This document shows, piece after piece, positions 29,531 through 38,461 of a stretch of DNA of 64,000 nucleotides. The notes beneath the pieces are model-generated. The model searched no databases, had not been told where the DNA came from, and was given only the letters and a program-made list of their open reading frames with translations. The number at the start of each line of letters is the position of its first letter. The first letter of the stretch is position 1. Position numbers and translations under genes: made by a program. Origin of the DNA: Symsagittifera roscoffensis (taxonomy: Eukaryota; Xenacoelomorpha; Acoela; Convolutidae); NCBI RefSeq assembly GCF_963678635.1, contig NC_087069.1:48935892-48999891 (forward strand), given 5' to 3'.

Positions 29531-30360
29531 AAGCCCCGTGCGTTGTGACCTCTTCTTTCTTCGTTGTAGGGACTTCTTGTTTCACTGTACCTTGTACCAC
29601 CACTCAAGCTCTAGTAAAATTTTCCCAAAAACCCTCTCTTAAAGGCCAAATGCCGATCCCCTTTTTTAATATTCCAAGCAATTTGAAACTAAAACCTGAG
29701 CGCAGGTATCTTGTGATCACCTGTTCGTGTAAAAACCAAACACAAGTCCTCACTAAAATGCAACAAAAATCTAAGCAAGAAAAATAATAAAAACAGAAAA
29801 ACGAACCTTACCTAAAATTCAAAGTTGACAAATGTCAACCTTCTGCTGAAAAATGTCTGGTACCTAATTGCCACGCGTTTTCCTCCCCCCAACTAATGAT
29901 CTTATTGGGTATCACCAGAATTATCTATGTCCGATCCCCCCTACCAATCCAACCAACGTACCTGTCCTAACTCAAATTAAGTTTGGATGTCCACCTATTA
30001 TTACCAACGCGTGTTAATGTCTAATGTAACTAAATCAACGATGTCGATTAATTAGTTACTCTAATTTCCTCCCTTTTTACAATTTGCAACCGCCAACCTC
30101 TAACCTAGCCAGCCCCCCTTCTAACCTCCCCCTTTTTAGCCCCCCTTCTTAAGCCTAAAATTACCTTAAGCGCCGGGTGCTAAACCTCTCAAGAGAAAAC
30201 CGTAGACCTGTCTCCGGGCCTGCTCAAGTAAAAACGTTCCTCAAAACTGGGGGATTTCGCTTATCCAATTTTACACTTATCTCCTATAATGTAACGTGGA
30301 TTTTAACGATACCCGTTCTGCACTGCTTGAGAACCCGAGAACTGCCAAATCCTCTTTGGC

Positions 30361-30570
30361 TGCTTTCCAACTCGACTGGTCACCTCTTCCAGTCCAGTCT
30401 CCTATTGGTTCAGCTCAAGTGTCCCAGAACCACTTTCCCACTCGGCTGGTCACCTTCTCCAGTCAAGTCTCCTATTGGTTCAGCTCAAGTGCTCCTGAAC
30501 CACTTTCCCACTCGGCTGGTCACCTCTTCCAGTCAAGTCTCCTATTGGTTCAGCCCAAATGCCAAGCTAT
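30361..30570. repeat. Three 70-bp tandem repeats with CCAAT boxes
   Basis: The word CTCGGCTGGT (first copy CTCGACTGGT) recurs at 30371, 30441 and 30511, exactly 70 bp apart. Each unit contains CCTATTGGTTCAG, which on the minus (transcribed) strand is a CCAAT box. An enhancer-like role is possible. Confidence 0.9.
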
Positions 30571-31023
30571 CTGAAAACCCTTGACAACGCCCCACTCTCG
30601 GGCACTTTGTTGAGGTTACTGGGTTAAATTGCTAGGTTGATCGGAACGATCGAACTTGTAAAACAGTATGGGTATACTATTTAATTAATATAAAGGTTTG
30701 ATCCAACTAATCTGGTGTCAAAGTCACTGTCTTTTTTCGTTTTATGGTTTTTGTTCCTTTTTCTATTCTTTTTTGGTTTTTTGTTTCGCTTTTTGTCTTT
30801 TTGCTCTTTTTTTCTGTCCCCCTAGTTGCCTCCCCTTACTCGGTTAGCTAAGCCTCGTTCGGAGAGCGTACCAGGAAGCTTTCTCGAGTTTTCTTAAAAA
30901 GCTATCACGGTACAACCGGAAGGTTTGCACGTTCCTGCCGAACCCTACCACCGGTACTCTAGAATGGGCATGCCGCTCGGAGCTGTCTCAAGTGGGTTCG
31001 ACTCCGTAGTCTTGATGTCGTAA

Positions 31024-31039
31024 ACACCCAGGAGCACCA
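31024..31039 (-). promoter_or_regulatory. Candidate primer-binding site of element A
   Basis: On the minus strand TGGTGCTCCTGGGTGT, 11 nt after the 5' LTR end. The same block at the same 11-nt distance follows the B 5' LTR and the D LTR. It begins with TGG, as expected for the complement of a tRNA CCA end. The tRNA was not identified. Confidence 0.5.
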
Positions 31040-31050
31040 TAAAAACACTA

Positions 31051-31946
31051 TGTAAGATTCTTCTACTGCAGTCACACATGAGGCTTAAGAAAAATAGGCC
31101 CTATAACCATTGGCTCAAAAGTCAGGGACACTATCTCTTGTGTTTTTCTACCTCAAATCAGTCGGAGCCAATTCGGTTCGCTTGTGACATGAGACATCGA
31201 CCCGTTACAGCTTAAGGCCACTACCAAAATATCCCCCCACTCTAGAATTAAGAACGTCCCCATACTTAGGTCTCAAAATACCCAAAATACGCGAACGCCG
31301 TTAAAAACCGGGTCGGAACAATCCGCTAAGTTACTTTTTATTAGACAGTGGAACTTTGATCCATTTCAGATGGATCAACCTAAAACTCGCCTTACCTCAA
31401 CATAACAATTGTAAAACACACTCTAGAATTTAAATTTGTACTCACATAGCAGCACACTCAAGAGTTGGGAAATAATCCAGTCAGTAACTAACTCAAGAAT
31501 TAAATAACTAAAAGAAGTTTAATGTTTTATAGTTTTGTCGACAAGGATAAGTCTATGCTCTAGAATATAAGTTCTCATGAACCATTGGGACACTCTAGCT
31601 GTCCACCTTTCCGCTGAAGGTTCACTCTGTTCCAGCTTAGAATAGTACTCCAGGCACAACTATCCAATTCGTGGGAATGCTCTCGTCTCTGTTACAGATG
31701 GGACAGCTCTACTCTCGATTATTATAGTGACAGAAATTGCGGATAGCAATTTCCTACTGCTTTTTCTCGCAACTTTCCCGCGATTGTGACTTAATTGTTC
31801 TGATTTTCTGATTTTGACTTTCAGTTATCGCGAGAAAATCGTGCATGACAGGCTCCATTCGAATTTTTGAAAAATTAAATTTCACCCCAAAATCAAGCAT
31901 TCCGGTGTTTCTCAAGGTCAAAACTTCCAAATATGACCGACTGGCA
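31051..31946 (-). repeat. 5' LTR of element A (896 bp)
   Basis: Pairs with 9037-9932. It abuts element B coding sequence at 31947. On the minus strand it begins TGCCAGTCGG and ends CTTACA. Confidence 0.93.
31525..31531 (-). promoter_or_regulatory. TATA box in the 5' LTR of element A
   Basis: TATAAAA on the minus strand, about 415 bp into the LTR, with AATAAA about 185 bp further on (31342-31337). The spacing suits U3-R-U5, with transcription starting near 31500. Confidence 0.5.
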
Positions 31947-32689
31947 TAGTTATACTCTACTGGTACTAATTGTCCTGCGACACTTCCCTTTCCGTGATTC
32001 ATGGGAGATGGCTTAAAGTCCCTCATCGTACTCTCCCCACATTGGCTGAGTATCTCAATTTCTAAGGTTGCTCCAGTCAGAGTGCGGTCACTCCTTCTGG
32101 ATTTATAGCCTGTTGACTTCATCCCTGCCATGAGAATGGGTGGCACCATCGTTATATCAGTCAGCATCTTGTCCGTGCCGATCAACTGATAGTCACCTTG
32201 TCCCAAATCCATGATCTCTTCGACTCGCTTCCTCTTTGCTGAATTTCCAACTTTCACTGATATCTCTGAATCCACCTTCGTTTTTCCTACTCTTCTCGGC
32301 ATCACTCTGCTGCCCAATTTCATCTTCATCTCGTTAAGCTTGTCAATCACCAATTTTGATCGCATCGTCCCTTTTCTGATCCTTGACAGATACACCACTT
32401 CTCCTTTGTCGTCCTGCGGCGTCATCTTGATGGGAGAGTTCGCCTCACTTTCGTCAGTGGCTGAGTCAATCAGTAACTCACTCAATCTCCCTTCACACTC
32501 ATCCAGTTTGCCGAGGACTTCCCGCATTAACGGTCGGTTGAGACCTGTTTTGAGGATGGACTGGGTCCCATAGCTCTGAACTACTGTCCAGACTTCTTCC
32601 ATGAACGCAACTCGGTTCAATTTGCATCCCGTCCTACTCTCGTGGTCTCGGTGATGTACTTCCCATTCATCTTCGGGCAACGTTCCCAA
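31947..32689 (-). pseudogene. Large accessory protein of element B, C-terminal piece cut by element A
   Basis: About 247 codons of real element B sequence; the open frame runs about 64 codons further into the inserted LTR, giving a chimeric end. It matches the C-terminal part of the large protein of element A, including a D-F-K-P block and a G-Y-K-S motif. It is out of frame with the piece upstream (32713-33096), so one indel lies near 32,690-32,715. Its continuation lies at 9036. Confidence 0.75.
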
Positions 32690-32712
32690 GAAAGGTACTC
32701 TAGCTGAGCCCT

Positions 32713-33096
32713 CTATTCTTCTTCTTCTAGGTGACTCATGAGGATTCTTGGTTCGCTATTTCCTGAATTGCCAGGAGAGCAGCTCTCCGGCAAATTCCGT
32801 TTCATTTCTGTAAAGGCTGACGGAGGCTCCAGTGTCGAGATGCCTTCATCTGCTAGCTCAGTTGTTTCTAACATGTCCGCATTGATCTCAAGATCACTGA
32901 AGATATTGAAATCCAGGCTGGATGTTCCTCCTGTCGATGCCCTATCGTCTTCCCCACCAGCTTGATCCTGTTGCATGGGCTCTTCCGTTTGAAGGCTTCC
33001 TCCCTGCCCGTCCTCTCCTTCTGATTTATCTTTCTTCGAGCTCGATGGTCCTTTTTCTTCATTGTCGGCTTCCTCTGGAAATTTAGGTATGAGCAA
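32713..33096 (-). pseudogene. Acidic linker of the large accessory protein (element B)
   Basis: 127 codons, low-complexity and rich in E, D, S and K. It is in the same frame as 33109-35760, separated by a single TGA at 33109-33111. It corresponds to the acidic region near residues 1100-1200 of the element A protein. Confidence 0.65.
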
Positions 33097-33108
33097 TGTA
33101 CCTGCCGA

Positions 33109-35760
33109 TCAATCTTCCTCCTGTCCATGGACCACTTTGATTTCTTCGCAGCCGAAGGGTGCTAAGAAGGTTCTCGTCTGTAGCGTTCCTAATGTCTTCA
33201 TCTCCGATTTTACACTCGTCAGGATCAAAGAGGCCTCAGGCAGCTCGGTCCTGCCTCTCATTCTCATAGGCGCCCAGCCTAGTCCCGCCCATTCTTCATC
33301 AAACCTGCCAGGCTTGGGAGTCGCGGCATTGCTGATTCGCCTTCTCGTCGCTTGATCCGTGTAGGCAAATCGTGTGTACTGTAACACAGCGGCATTTCTT
33401 CCCACAAAATATGTGTCCATCGTCGCCTCGAAATTCCCTACTCTCCTTTCATTGGTCTCAAATGCTCTCAATCTAGGAGTTTGTACTACGGAGACTGCTC
33501 CGAGCAACATCCTTCTTATCCGAGGAAACTCCGGAATTGTTTCCGGCAGCTTTTCGTAATCGCCCCAGTCTTTCGCCCCTTCTCTCACCTTGTGGTACGC
33601 AGCAGTGAAACGAGGTACCCTGGTTAATTCACCATTCGTTTTGTCATAGGGCCTCAAATTCCATAGTTTTGGAAACACTTCGATGTGTCCTCGCTCTACT
33701 TCTCCCATGCGATCACGGAAATGATCGTCGAAATTGACGATTGTCATCTCTGGTTCTGATATCTTTGCAAACAACAGATCTTCGCTCATGAGTTCCCGCA
33801 ACGTGCGCTGCTCACACCAGTTCAGTGCACTACCGTCCACCGCTGATATGAGGTTCAGGTGCAGCACCGACCTCCTATACGCTTCCACTTTGACGTCTGG
33901 GAACGCAAACGTGACTGCTGGTCCATAGATCACTGTCACGAACTCCGTGACTCCTCTGATCAATGCCAAGGGATCGGTTCTCATGGCCAGGCTCAGATCG
34001 GTTAACAGTGGCATGCCTCCCACATGTCGTCTAACATCCTCCTCTTTCTCAATCGTCTCGTCTTCTCCCGTTCCAAAGCGATTTTGATGTAAGAGATACT
34101 GGATCAGAGTGTGCCTCAGGTCTCTCATCTTGTTCCATGAGTCCGTGGACTTTTTCATGTCCAAGTTCCTCACTCTCTCTCTCATCTGCTCTGGGCAACG
34201 TGTCAACTTCATTAGTCCTCCCAAGTTTCCGTGGGTAATCGCACTCAGAGTCAGAAGTCCGTCTAGTCGCAGGTTCTGGATTCCATCGGTGAGCAGTATC
34301 GCCGGTCCTTTCACAAAACTCTCTGCTCCAAACGTCACGAACAAGGCTATTAGTTCCACTATCGACACTTCCACTACTGCTTCGAGGAATTCCTTGATCA
34401 GGTAATGAGATACTTTCGGGTAGACTTTTGCCAAGAAGGACGCGGTCCATCCGGCTCCTAACCCCTCCAAAATGCTGTCTGTTCGTTCAAAGCCTTCCTG
34501 TCCCTTCACCTCTTGGGTCCAGAAAATCTCTAGGGTAACCTGACACATCCTGTTCACGAATTCAGCGGTCTTCTCTTCAGCATTTTCCGCCAGATTCACC
34601 TCTTTCAACAAGTAGGCATGGATCTTCTTGATCATCACAGGGCCTTGCTCAAAGGCATCTGCACCCAATGCCGCTACCCGAGGATTCAGGTGTAGCCACT
34701 TGTTGGCTTCCGGCTTGGTCCTCAGGACCATCGCTTCCAGTTGAGCTCTCGTCTCTAATGAATTCTTTCTTTTCGCGCTCTCCCCTTCTCTTTCCATTGC
34801 TCGGAACCACAAGTCGTTCGACATCGATACGACTACTCGATGATCATCGTCTATTCTCGGCTTCAATTTGAGCTGTCTGCTGAAATTGGACAGTTCCGAT
34901 CCCAGCACTTCATCCAATACCAACATGTGCAGCGCATGGTCCTTGAATCCTCTCATCGCGTTTGAGATATCTGACGACACCGCAGGTAGGTCGGCCCTGA
35001 GTGGCCTCAGATTCTCCATCTCTATCATGCGATTTGGGGCTGGTATGATTACATCATATCTTCTTTCCGACAGCAAGGTCACAATCGCATACACGAATTT
35101 CAGTCCGTCTGGGAGGTGCGTGTACCCCGGAGACAGCGCGAACACTATCTTCGGTGTTATCTTATTGAATGCTCCTTCTTTCGTGGCATCCACCACTTCG
35201 CCCATCGACTCCAGGATGTCCTTTATTGCCGGCCATACTACGTTCTCCGCCGTTGTTGGATCTCTGAGTCTGCTCAGAAAACCTCTGCTGTGTAGATGGT
35301 CATTGATGCCAGCAAACACGATAGTGATGGGGTTCATCTCTGCTTGTCTTTGTACCCCTATTGCCATGGATACTGCCTGCAGTAGATCCAGGTCGACTGC
35401 TGCCAACATTATGACGTCTGGCCAGAACAGAGATTTGGAGGTGTGCTCGAACTCTGAGTTCGCCACAATCATTATCTTCGCTTTCCTTATTTCTGCCTTG
35501 TCATAGGCGGCGAAGATGGTTTCGTCTTTCTTGATCGCTTTCAGTCCGCCATACCTTTGGACATCACCTTCTTGGTTTACGAGTTTTGGGTATACTCTTT
35601 CTTTTACGTGACCAGGAGGTGTCGTCACCTGCTTGAACATCTTCACATGTTGTCCAATCGGCGCTCTCGCTGTCAGGAATCTTCCTGGTCTTTCCTCTCG
35701 ATTCCCCTCATCGTGGTTCAATCTCACGTCTTGTAATGGTCTCGCGTTCACCGGTCCCAT
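33109..35760 (-). CDS. Large accessory protein with degraded SGNH-like domain (element B)
   Basis: 883 codons, homologous to residues about 130-1080 of the 1,438-aa protein of element A. The SGNH-like landmarks are V-A-N-S-E-F-E-H (block I position), F-A-G-I-N-D-H (block III position) and D-I-S-N (block V position, His replaced by Asn), so this domain cannot use the usual triad. A stretch N-W-C-E-Q-R-T-L is shared with A and C. The frame continues upstream into the SGNH protein across a TAG at 35842-35844, so the Met is internal. Role unknown. Confidence 0.8.
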   Translation of the reverse strand: MGPVNARPLQDVRLNHDEGNREERPGRFLTARAPIGQHVKMFKQVTTPPGHVKERVYPKLVNQEGDVQRYGGLKAIKKDETIFAAYDKAEIRKAKIMIVANSEFEHTSKSLFWPDVIMLAAVDLDLLQAVSMAIGVQRQAEMNPITIVFAGINDHLHSRGFLSRLRDPTTAENVVWPAIKDILESMGEVVDATKEGAFNKITPKIVFALSPGYTHLPDGLKFVYAIVTLLSERRYDVIIPAPNRMIEMENLRPLRADLPAVSSDISNAMRGFKDHALHMLVLDEVLGSELSNFSRQLKLKPRIDDDHRVVVSMSNDLWFRAMEREGESAKRKNSLETRAQLEAMVLRTKPEANKWLHLNPRVAALGADAFEQGPVMIKKIHAYLLKEVNLAENAEEKTAEFVNRMCQVTLEIFWTQEVKGQEGFERTDSILEGLGAGWTASFLAKVYPKVSHYLIKEFLEAVVEVSIVELIALFVTFGAESFVKGPAILLTDGIQNLRLDGLLTLSAITHGNLGGLMKLTRCPEQMRERVRNLDMKKSTDSWNKMRDLRHTLIQYLLHQNRFGTGEDETIEKEEDVRRHVGGMPLLTDLSLAMRTDPLALIRGVTEFVTVIYGPAVTFAFPDVKVEAYRRSVLHLNLISAVDGSALNWCEQRTLRELMSEDLLFAKISEPEMTIVNFDDHFRDRMGEVERGHIEVFPKLWNLRPYDKTNGELTRVPRFTAAYHKVREGAKDWGDYEKLPETIPEFPRIRRMLLGAVSVVQTPRLRAFETNERRVGNFEATMDTYFVGRNAAVLQYTRFAYTDQATRRRISNAATPKPGRFDEEWAGLGWAPMRMRGRTELPEASLILTSVKSEMKTLGTLQTRTFLAPFGCEEIKVVHGQEED

Positions 35761-35841
35761 TGCGTTGTTAAGGGGCAGTCCCTCTAAATCAGCAAATCTT
35801 AAGGCCGTTGTGGAACTGAAGTTTATACTGGCGGCTATCAG

Positions 35842-38079
35842 CTAGTCTACACCGGTTATCGAGTACAACCTGCTGACAGACAGTCTCGCTCCATTCAGCA
35901 TCCTCCTTGCGTCTTCAATGAAGCTCACCCTATGGAGGTCCAGTTTCATCAACGCTTCCTTGTATACATGCCAGGGAGAGGGTATGGGTCTTGACCACAT
36001 TAAGGAGCTTCGGCTCGGTCTCTCCTCTCTACTGCTACTCTGGTCTCGTCGAGGTGTCGTCTCCGATCTCGTATCAGATCTAGACATGCTGGCCGTCTCC
36101 TCGATCGGGTTAACAGTTCCTAATCTTCTTCGAGGATGAATGGTCCTCCTCAACGGTGCCTCTCCCAATCGGTCTTGCACTTCTGTCCTTTGACCTGGTT
36201 CGCTGGAACTCTGTTGTCTATAGGTTGTGGTGGCCGGTACCGTCCCCAAGCGTGTTTCCAGGCTAGGAGGCACAAAGGTCGTAATCACTGCCTCATTCGT
36301 CGTTTCTTCTTCCTTCAATACTCCAGTAGCGATGAGTTCCGCTTCTAGTTCGTCCAAGCGCTCTTGGAAGACTCGATTCAGCCAAGCCTGCCCTTCGATG
36401 CTATCGAAGTGAATGCCGTCCGTGGTCAGTCTAGCCTGATCCATGGCTCCCAACTCATGCTCGATATCCATGAGGATCATTCTCCCGGCATTCCGACTTG
36501 CGAGATTCCTCAAGATATTGTTCCACCTGACGACACCTTCATTGTGCCTTCTTCCTGCAGCTGTCTCGCTCCTCGCGCTCATTGGCACAGTGCAAACGGT
36601 CAGTACCGCGCAATTGAATTTCTGCCAAATGGTTGTAAATACACACACCATCATTGATTCCCACAGCGCTTCCTGTTCATCCGAAGCTCTGGAGATGTCA
36701 TTCGTCCCCACCATGATCATAACATTGGGAATCCTCCCTGGATTCATCAGGTCTATCATTCGGTATAATTGGGCTATGGTCGCGCCTCCAAAGGCCATCA
36801 CCGTGGTTACCCACGAGGTCCTCAAGTTCGACAGAACTCTGACCAAGCTGTCTCCCAATATCAGATGTGATGTCCCCAGTGGTGGTTGCTGCAGGTTTAC
36901 TGCCGGGTTCCAAGTTGCTCGATTGAAGCAAGCTCTCGGATCTGCGTCCGGGACTCTCGTGAAATTATATCTCAACTGGCTGTTCTTCTGCACGTCCAAA
37001 ACACGAGATACTTTCTTCTCCGGCATCTTCTGTACTCTGCTTTCTAGGGTTTTCGAGTTTCCCATGAGTGGTGTCACGTCATTCATCCCCGGTCTGATCA
37101 CAGTTTGGGAGAGTTGTACTCTGCCCGCGTCGTCGATCGTCCCATAGGGTGCAGTCACCCCGGAACCTCTTGTGCCCTTACTGGCGACTAGTCCTCCAGC
37201 TGTTTCTATCAGCCTTTGCATCGTTTGCTCTACGACTGGATCACCCAAGGTGTCACTAGGATCCGGTATTGTTACTCGACCTGTTGCTACCGGGAGTCGT
37301 GTTTCCGTCGTCTGACTCATTTCCCGAGGCGTCAATAGCTCCATCGGGGATCGTCCACGAGGATCTCTCCTTGCAGGTATCGTCTTTTCCATTGCGGCTT
37401 CTAATGCCATCTGTTCCGATCGTTGTTTGTAGTCCTGCCTTAAGCGCTCCAGCTCTTGACCCTGCTTCTTGTTGCAGTCCTCGAACAATCTTTTCCACAT
37501 GTCCCGGTCTTCCTCCGTCGCCAACATGGTTTTCGTCATCTCGTCCAACTCCTTTCTCGTCCTTGCTAGTTCATGCTTCATCCCATCCAGATCTTGCATG
37601 GTTTGGTCCGTCTGAACTTTTTCTTCTACCTTCGCCCTGTTTGGTGGCACAGCTGCTCTCAGTGGTGAACCAGACGAGGCAGCCTCGCTGTTCATCTCCT
37701 GATGCATTCTCGTCAGCTCAGGCTTGGGCTTGGAGGGCATAGGCATCTCCCCTGGTTGGTAAGTCCTAGAACTTCCCAATCCAGGCTCATTCGCCAAGTC
37801 ACTCCCTGAGAGAGCCCCGTTTCTCCACCTCATCACTCTCATGTTCGGGCGGTCTAGTACTCCCCTCTCTCCATATGCTGCCATCAACAGGACTTCCGTG
37901 GGGCGGTCCCCACGGTTGTCATGCCCCAAGATGTTGATTAGGGCGGTCAGCAGCATGACTACCTCTGGGTCCTCCAGAGCGAAGTCTCGTTCAATTAGCC
38001 GACGATAGATCGCATCTACCATCGGTCCTACATATGCCTCTGCCAGGTCCATCAATTCATCCAAGTTCAAGTTATCCAT
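35842..38079 (-). CDS. Coiled coil-SGNH hydrolase fusion, start of second giant frame (element B)
   Basis: 745 codons. An N-terminal helical region (1-110) matches element A. A coiled coil lies at about 155-235 and a variable linker at 240-395. An SGNH domain follows: L-I-L-G-D-S-L near 405, F-G-G-A near 425, V-G-T-N-D-I-S near 458, D-G-I-H-F-D near 555. All catalytic positions are intact. This shows that the two proteins seen separately in element A are one polypeptide. The N-terminal Met at 38079 follows a 383-bp gap after Pol. Confidence 0.85.
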   Translation of the reverse strand: MDNLNLDELMDLAEAYVGPMVDAIYRRLIERDFALEDPEVVMLLTALINILGHDNRGDRPTEVLLMAAYGERGVLDRPNMRVMRWRNGALSGSDLANEPGLGSSRTYQPGEMPMPSKPKPELTRMHQEMNSEAASSGSPLRAAVPPNRAKVEEKVQTDQTMQDLDGMKHELARTRKELDEMTKTMLATEEDRDMWKRLFEDCNKKQGQELERLRQDYKQRSEQMALEAAMEKTIPARRDPRGRSPMELLTPREMSQTTETRLPVATGRVTIPDPSDTLGDPVVEQTMQRLIETAGGLVASKGTRGSGVTAPYGTIDDAGRVQLSQTVIRPGMNDVTPLMGNSKTLESRVQKMPEKKVSRVLDVQKNSQLRYNFTRVPDADPRACFNRATWNPAVNLQQPPLGTSHLILGDSLVRVLSNLRTSWVTTVMAFGGATIAQLYRMIDLMNPGRIPNVMIMVGTNDISRASDEQEALWESMMVCVFTTIWQKFNCAVLTVCTVPMSARSETAAGRRHNEGVVRWNNILRNLASRNAGRMILMDIEHELGAMDQARLTTDGIHFDSIEGQAWLNRVFQERLDELEAELIATGVLKEEETTNEAVITTFVPPSLETRLGTVPATTTYRQQSSSEPGQRTEVQDRLGEAPLRRTIHPRRRLGTVNPIEETASMSRSDTRSETTPRRDQSSSREERPSRSSLMWSRPIPSPWHVYKEALMKLDLHRVSFIEDARRMLNGARLSVSRLYSITGVD

Positions 38080-38461
38080 TCTGTTCTTTCCAAGTTTGAT
38101 TTGATTTCGATTTCAAGTTTCGACTCAAGTGAGCAATTAAATGATCAATCAGGATCTAGAAAAGAAATCACGACTATCACACTTGTCAGTTTCATATTAA
38201 CATGTATCGCTAAAACTGCTAAAATTTGTTTAAGAACAGTTCAGATAAAAAGATGTTTATCCTAAAATTTATTAAAATCAGTCGGTCTCTAAAATTTCGG
38301 AATTCGACCTAAGATTGGACAGTCCAAACTTTGGATCTATTCCTAAGATCGTCATTTAGCTGTTCATGGTCACTAACCCCTACTTACCCAAGATCTTAAT
38401 AACATAACACATAATATAACACATAATTTAGTCTTTATACTATCACCTCCCTACACGTCAC
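38080..38461 (-). other. Gap between Pol-macro and the second giant frame (element B)
   Basis: About 380 bp, AT-rich, with no gene and no tandem repeat that I can see. It is the counterpart of 19250-19758 in element A. Confidence 0.6.

Larger units (their letters stand above)
28554..31023 (-). other. Repeat-rich leader of element A
   Basis: About 2.5 kb between the primer-binding block and gag with no supported gene. Read along the plus strand it holds a 14-bp minisatellite (28733-29530), ordinary AT-rich sequence with C-rich patches (29540-30180), three 70-bp repeats (30361-30570) and a strongly T-rich stretch (30740-30830; A-rich in the transcript). An RNA leader of this length probably also carries the packaging signal; that is inference. 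Confidence 0.7.
9037..31946 (-). mobile_element. Element A: complete 22.9-kb Ty3/gypsy-type retrotransposon
   Basis: Bounded by two 896-bp LTRs with TG...CA ends and about 15 differences by eye (about 1.7%). It lies inside the second giant frame of element B. A candidate 5-bp target duplication reads AACTA before and AACCG after it on the minus strand (two mismatches, a possible CG to TA change). It encodes Gag-PR-RT-RNaseH-INT-macro (28553 to 19759) and coiled coil-SGNH-large-cysteine-rich (19249 to 10362). It has five in-frame stops and two frameshifts, so it is not autonomous as it stands. At this size it is far longer than the usual 5-10 kb of Ty3/gypsy elements. Confidence 0.9.

Noticed and set aside
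28715..29642. Open frames reading through the minisatellite, giving S-Q-D-x-C-P-K type repeats
   Set aside because: Products of a 14-bp tandem repeat that is open in several frames. No independent coding evidence.
30995..31005. GGTTCGACTCC, a perfect-looking B box of a tRNA or SINE, also present reversed at 4457-4467
   Set aside because: The flanking bases do not pair as a T stem and I find no A box or cloverleaf upstream. It is part of the conserved leader after the primer-binding block.
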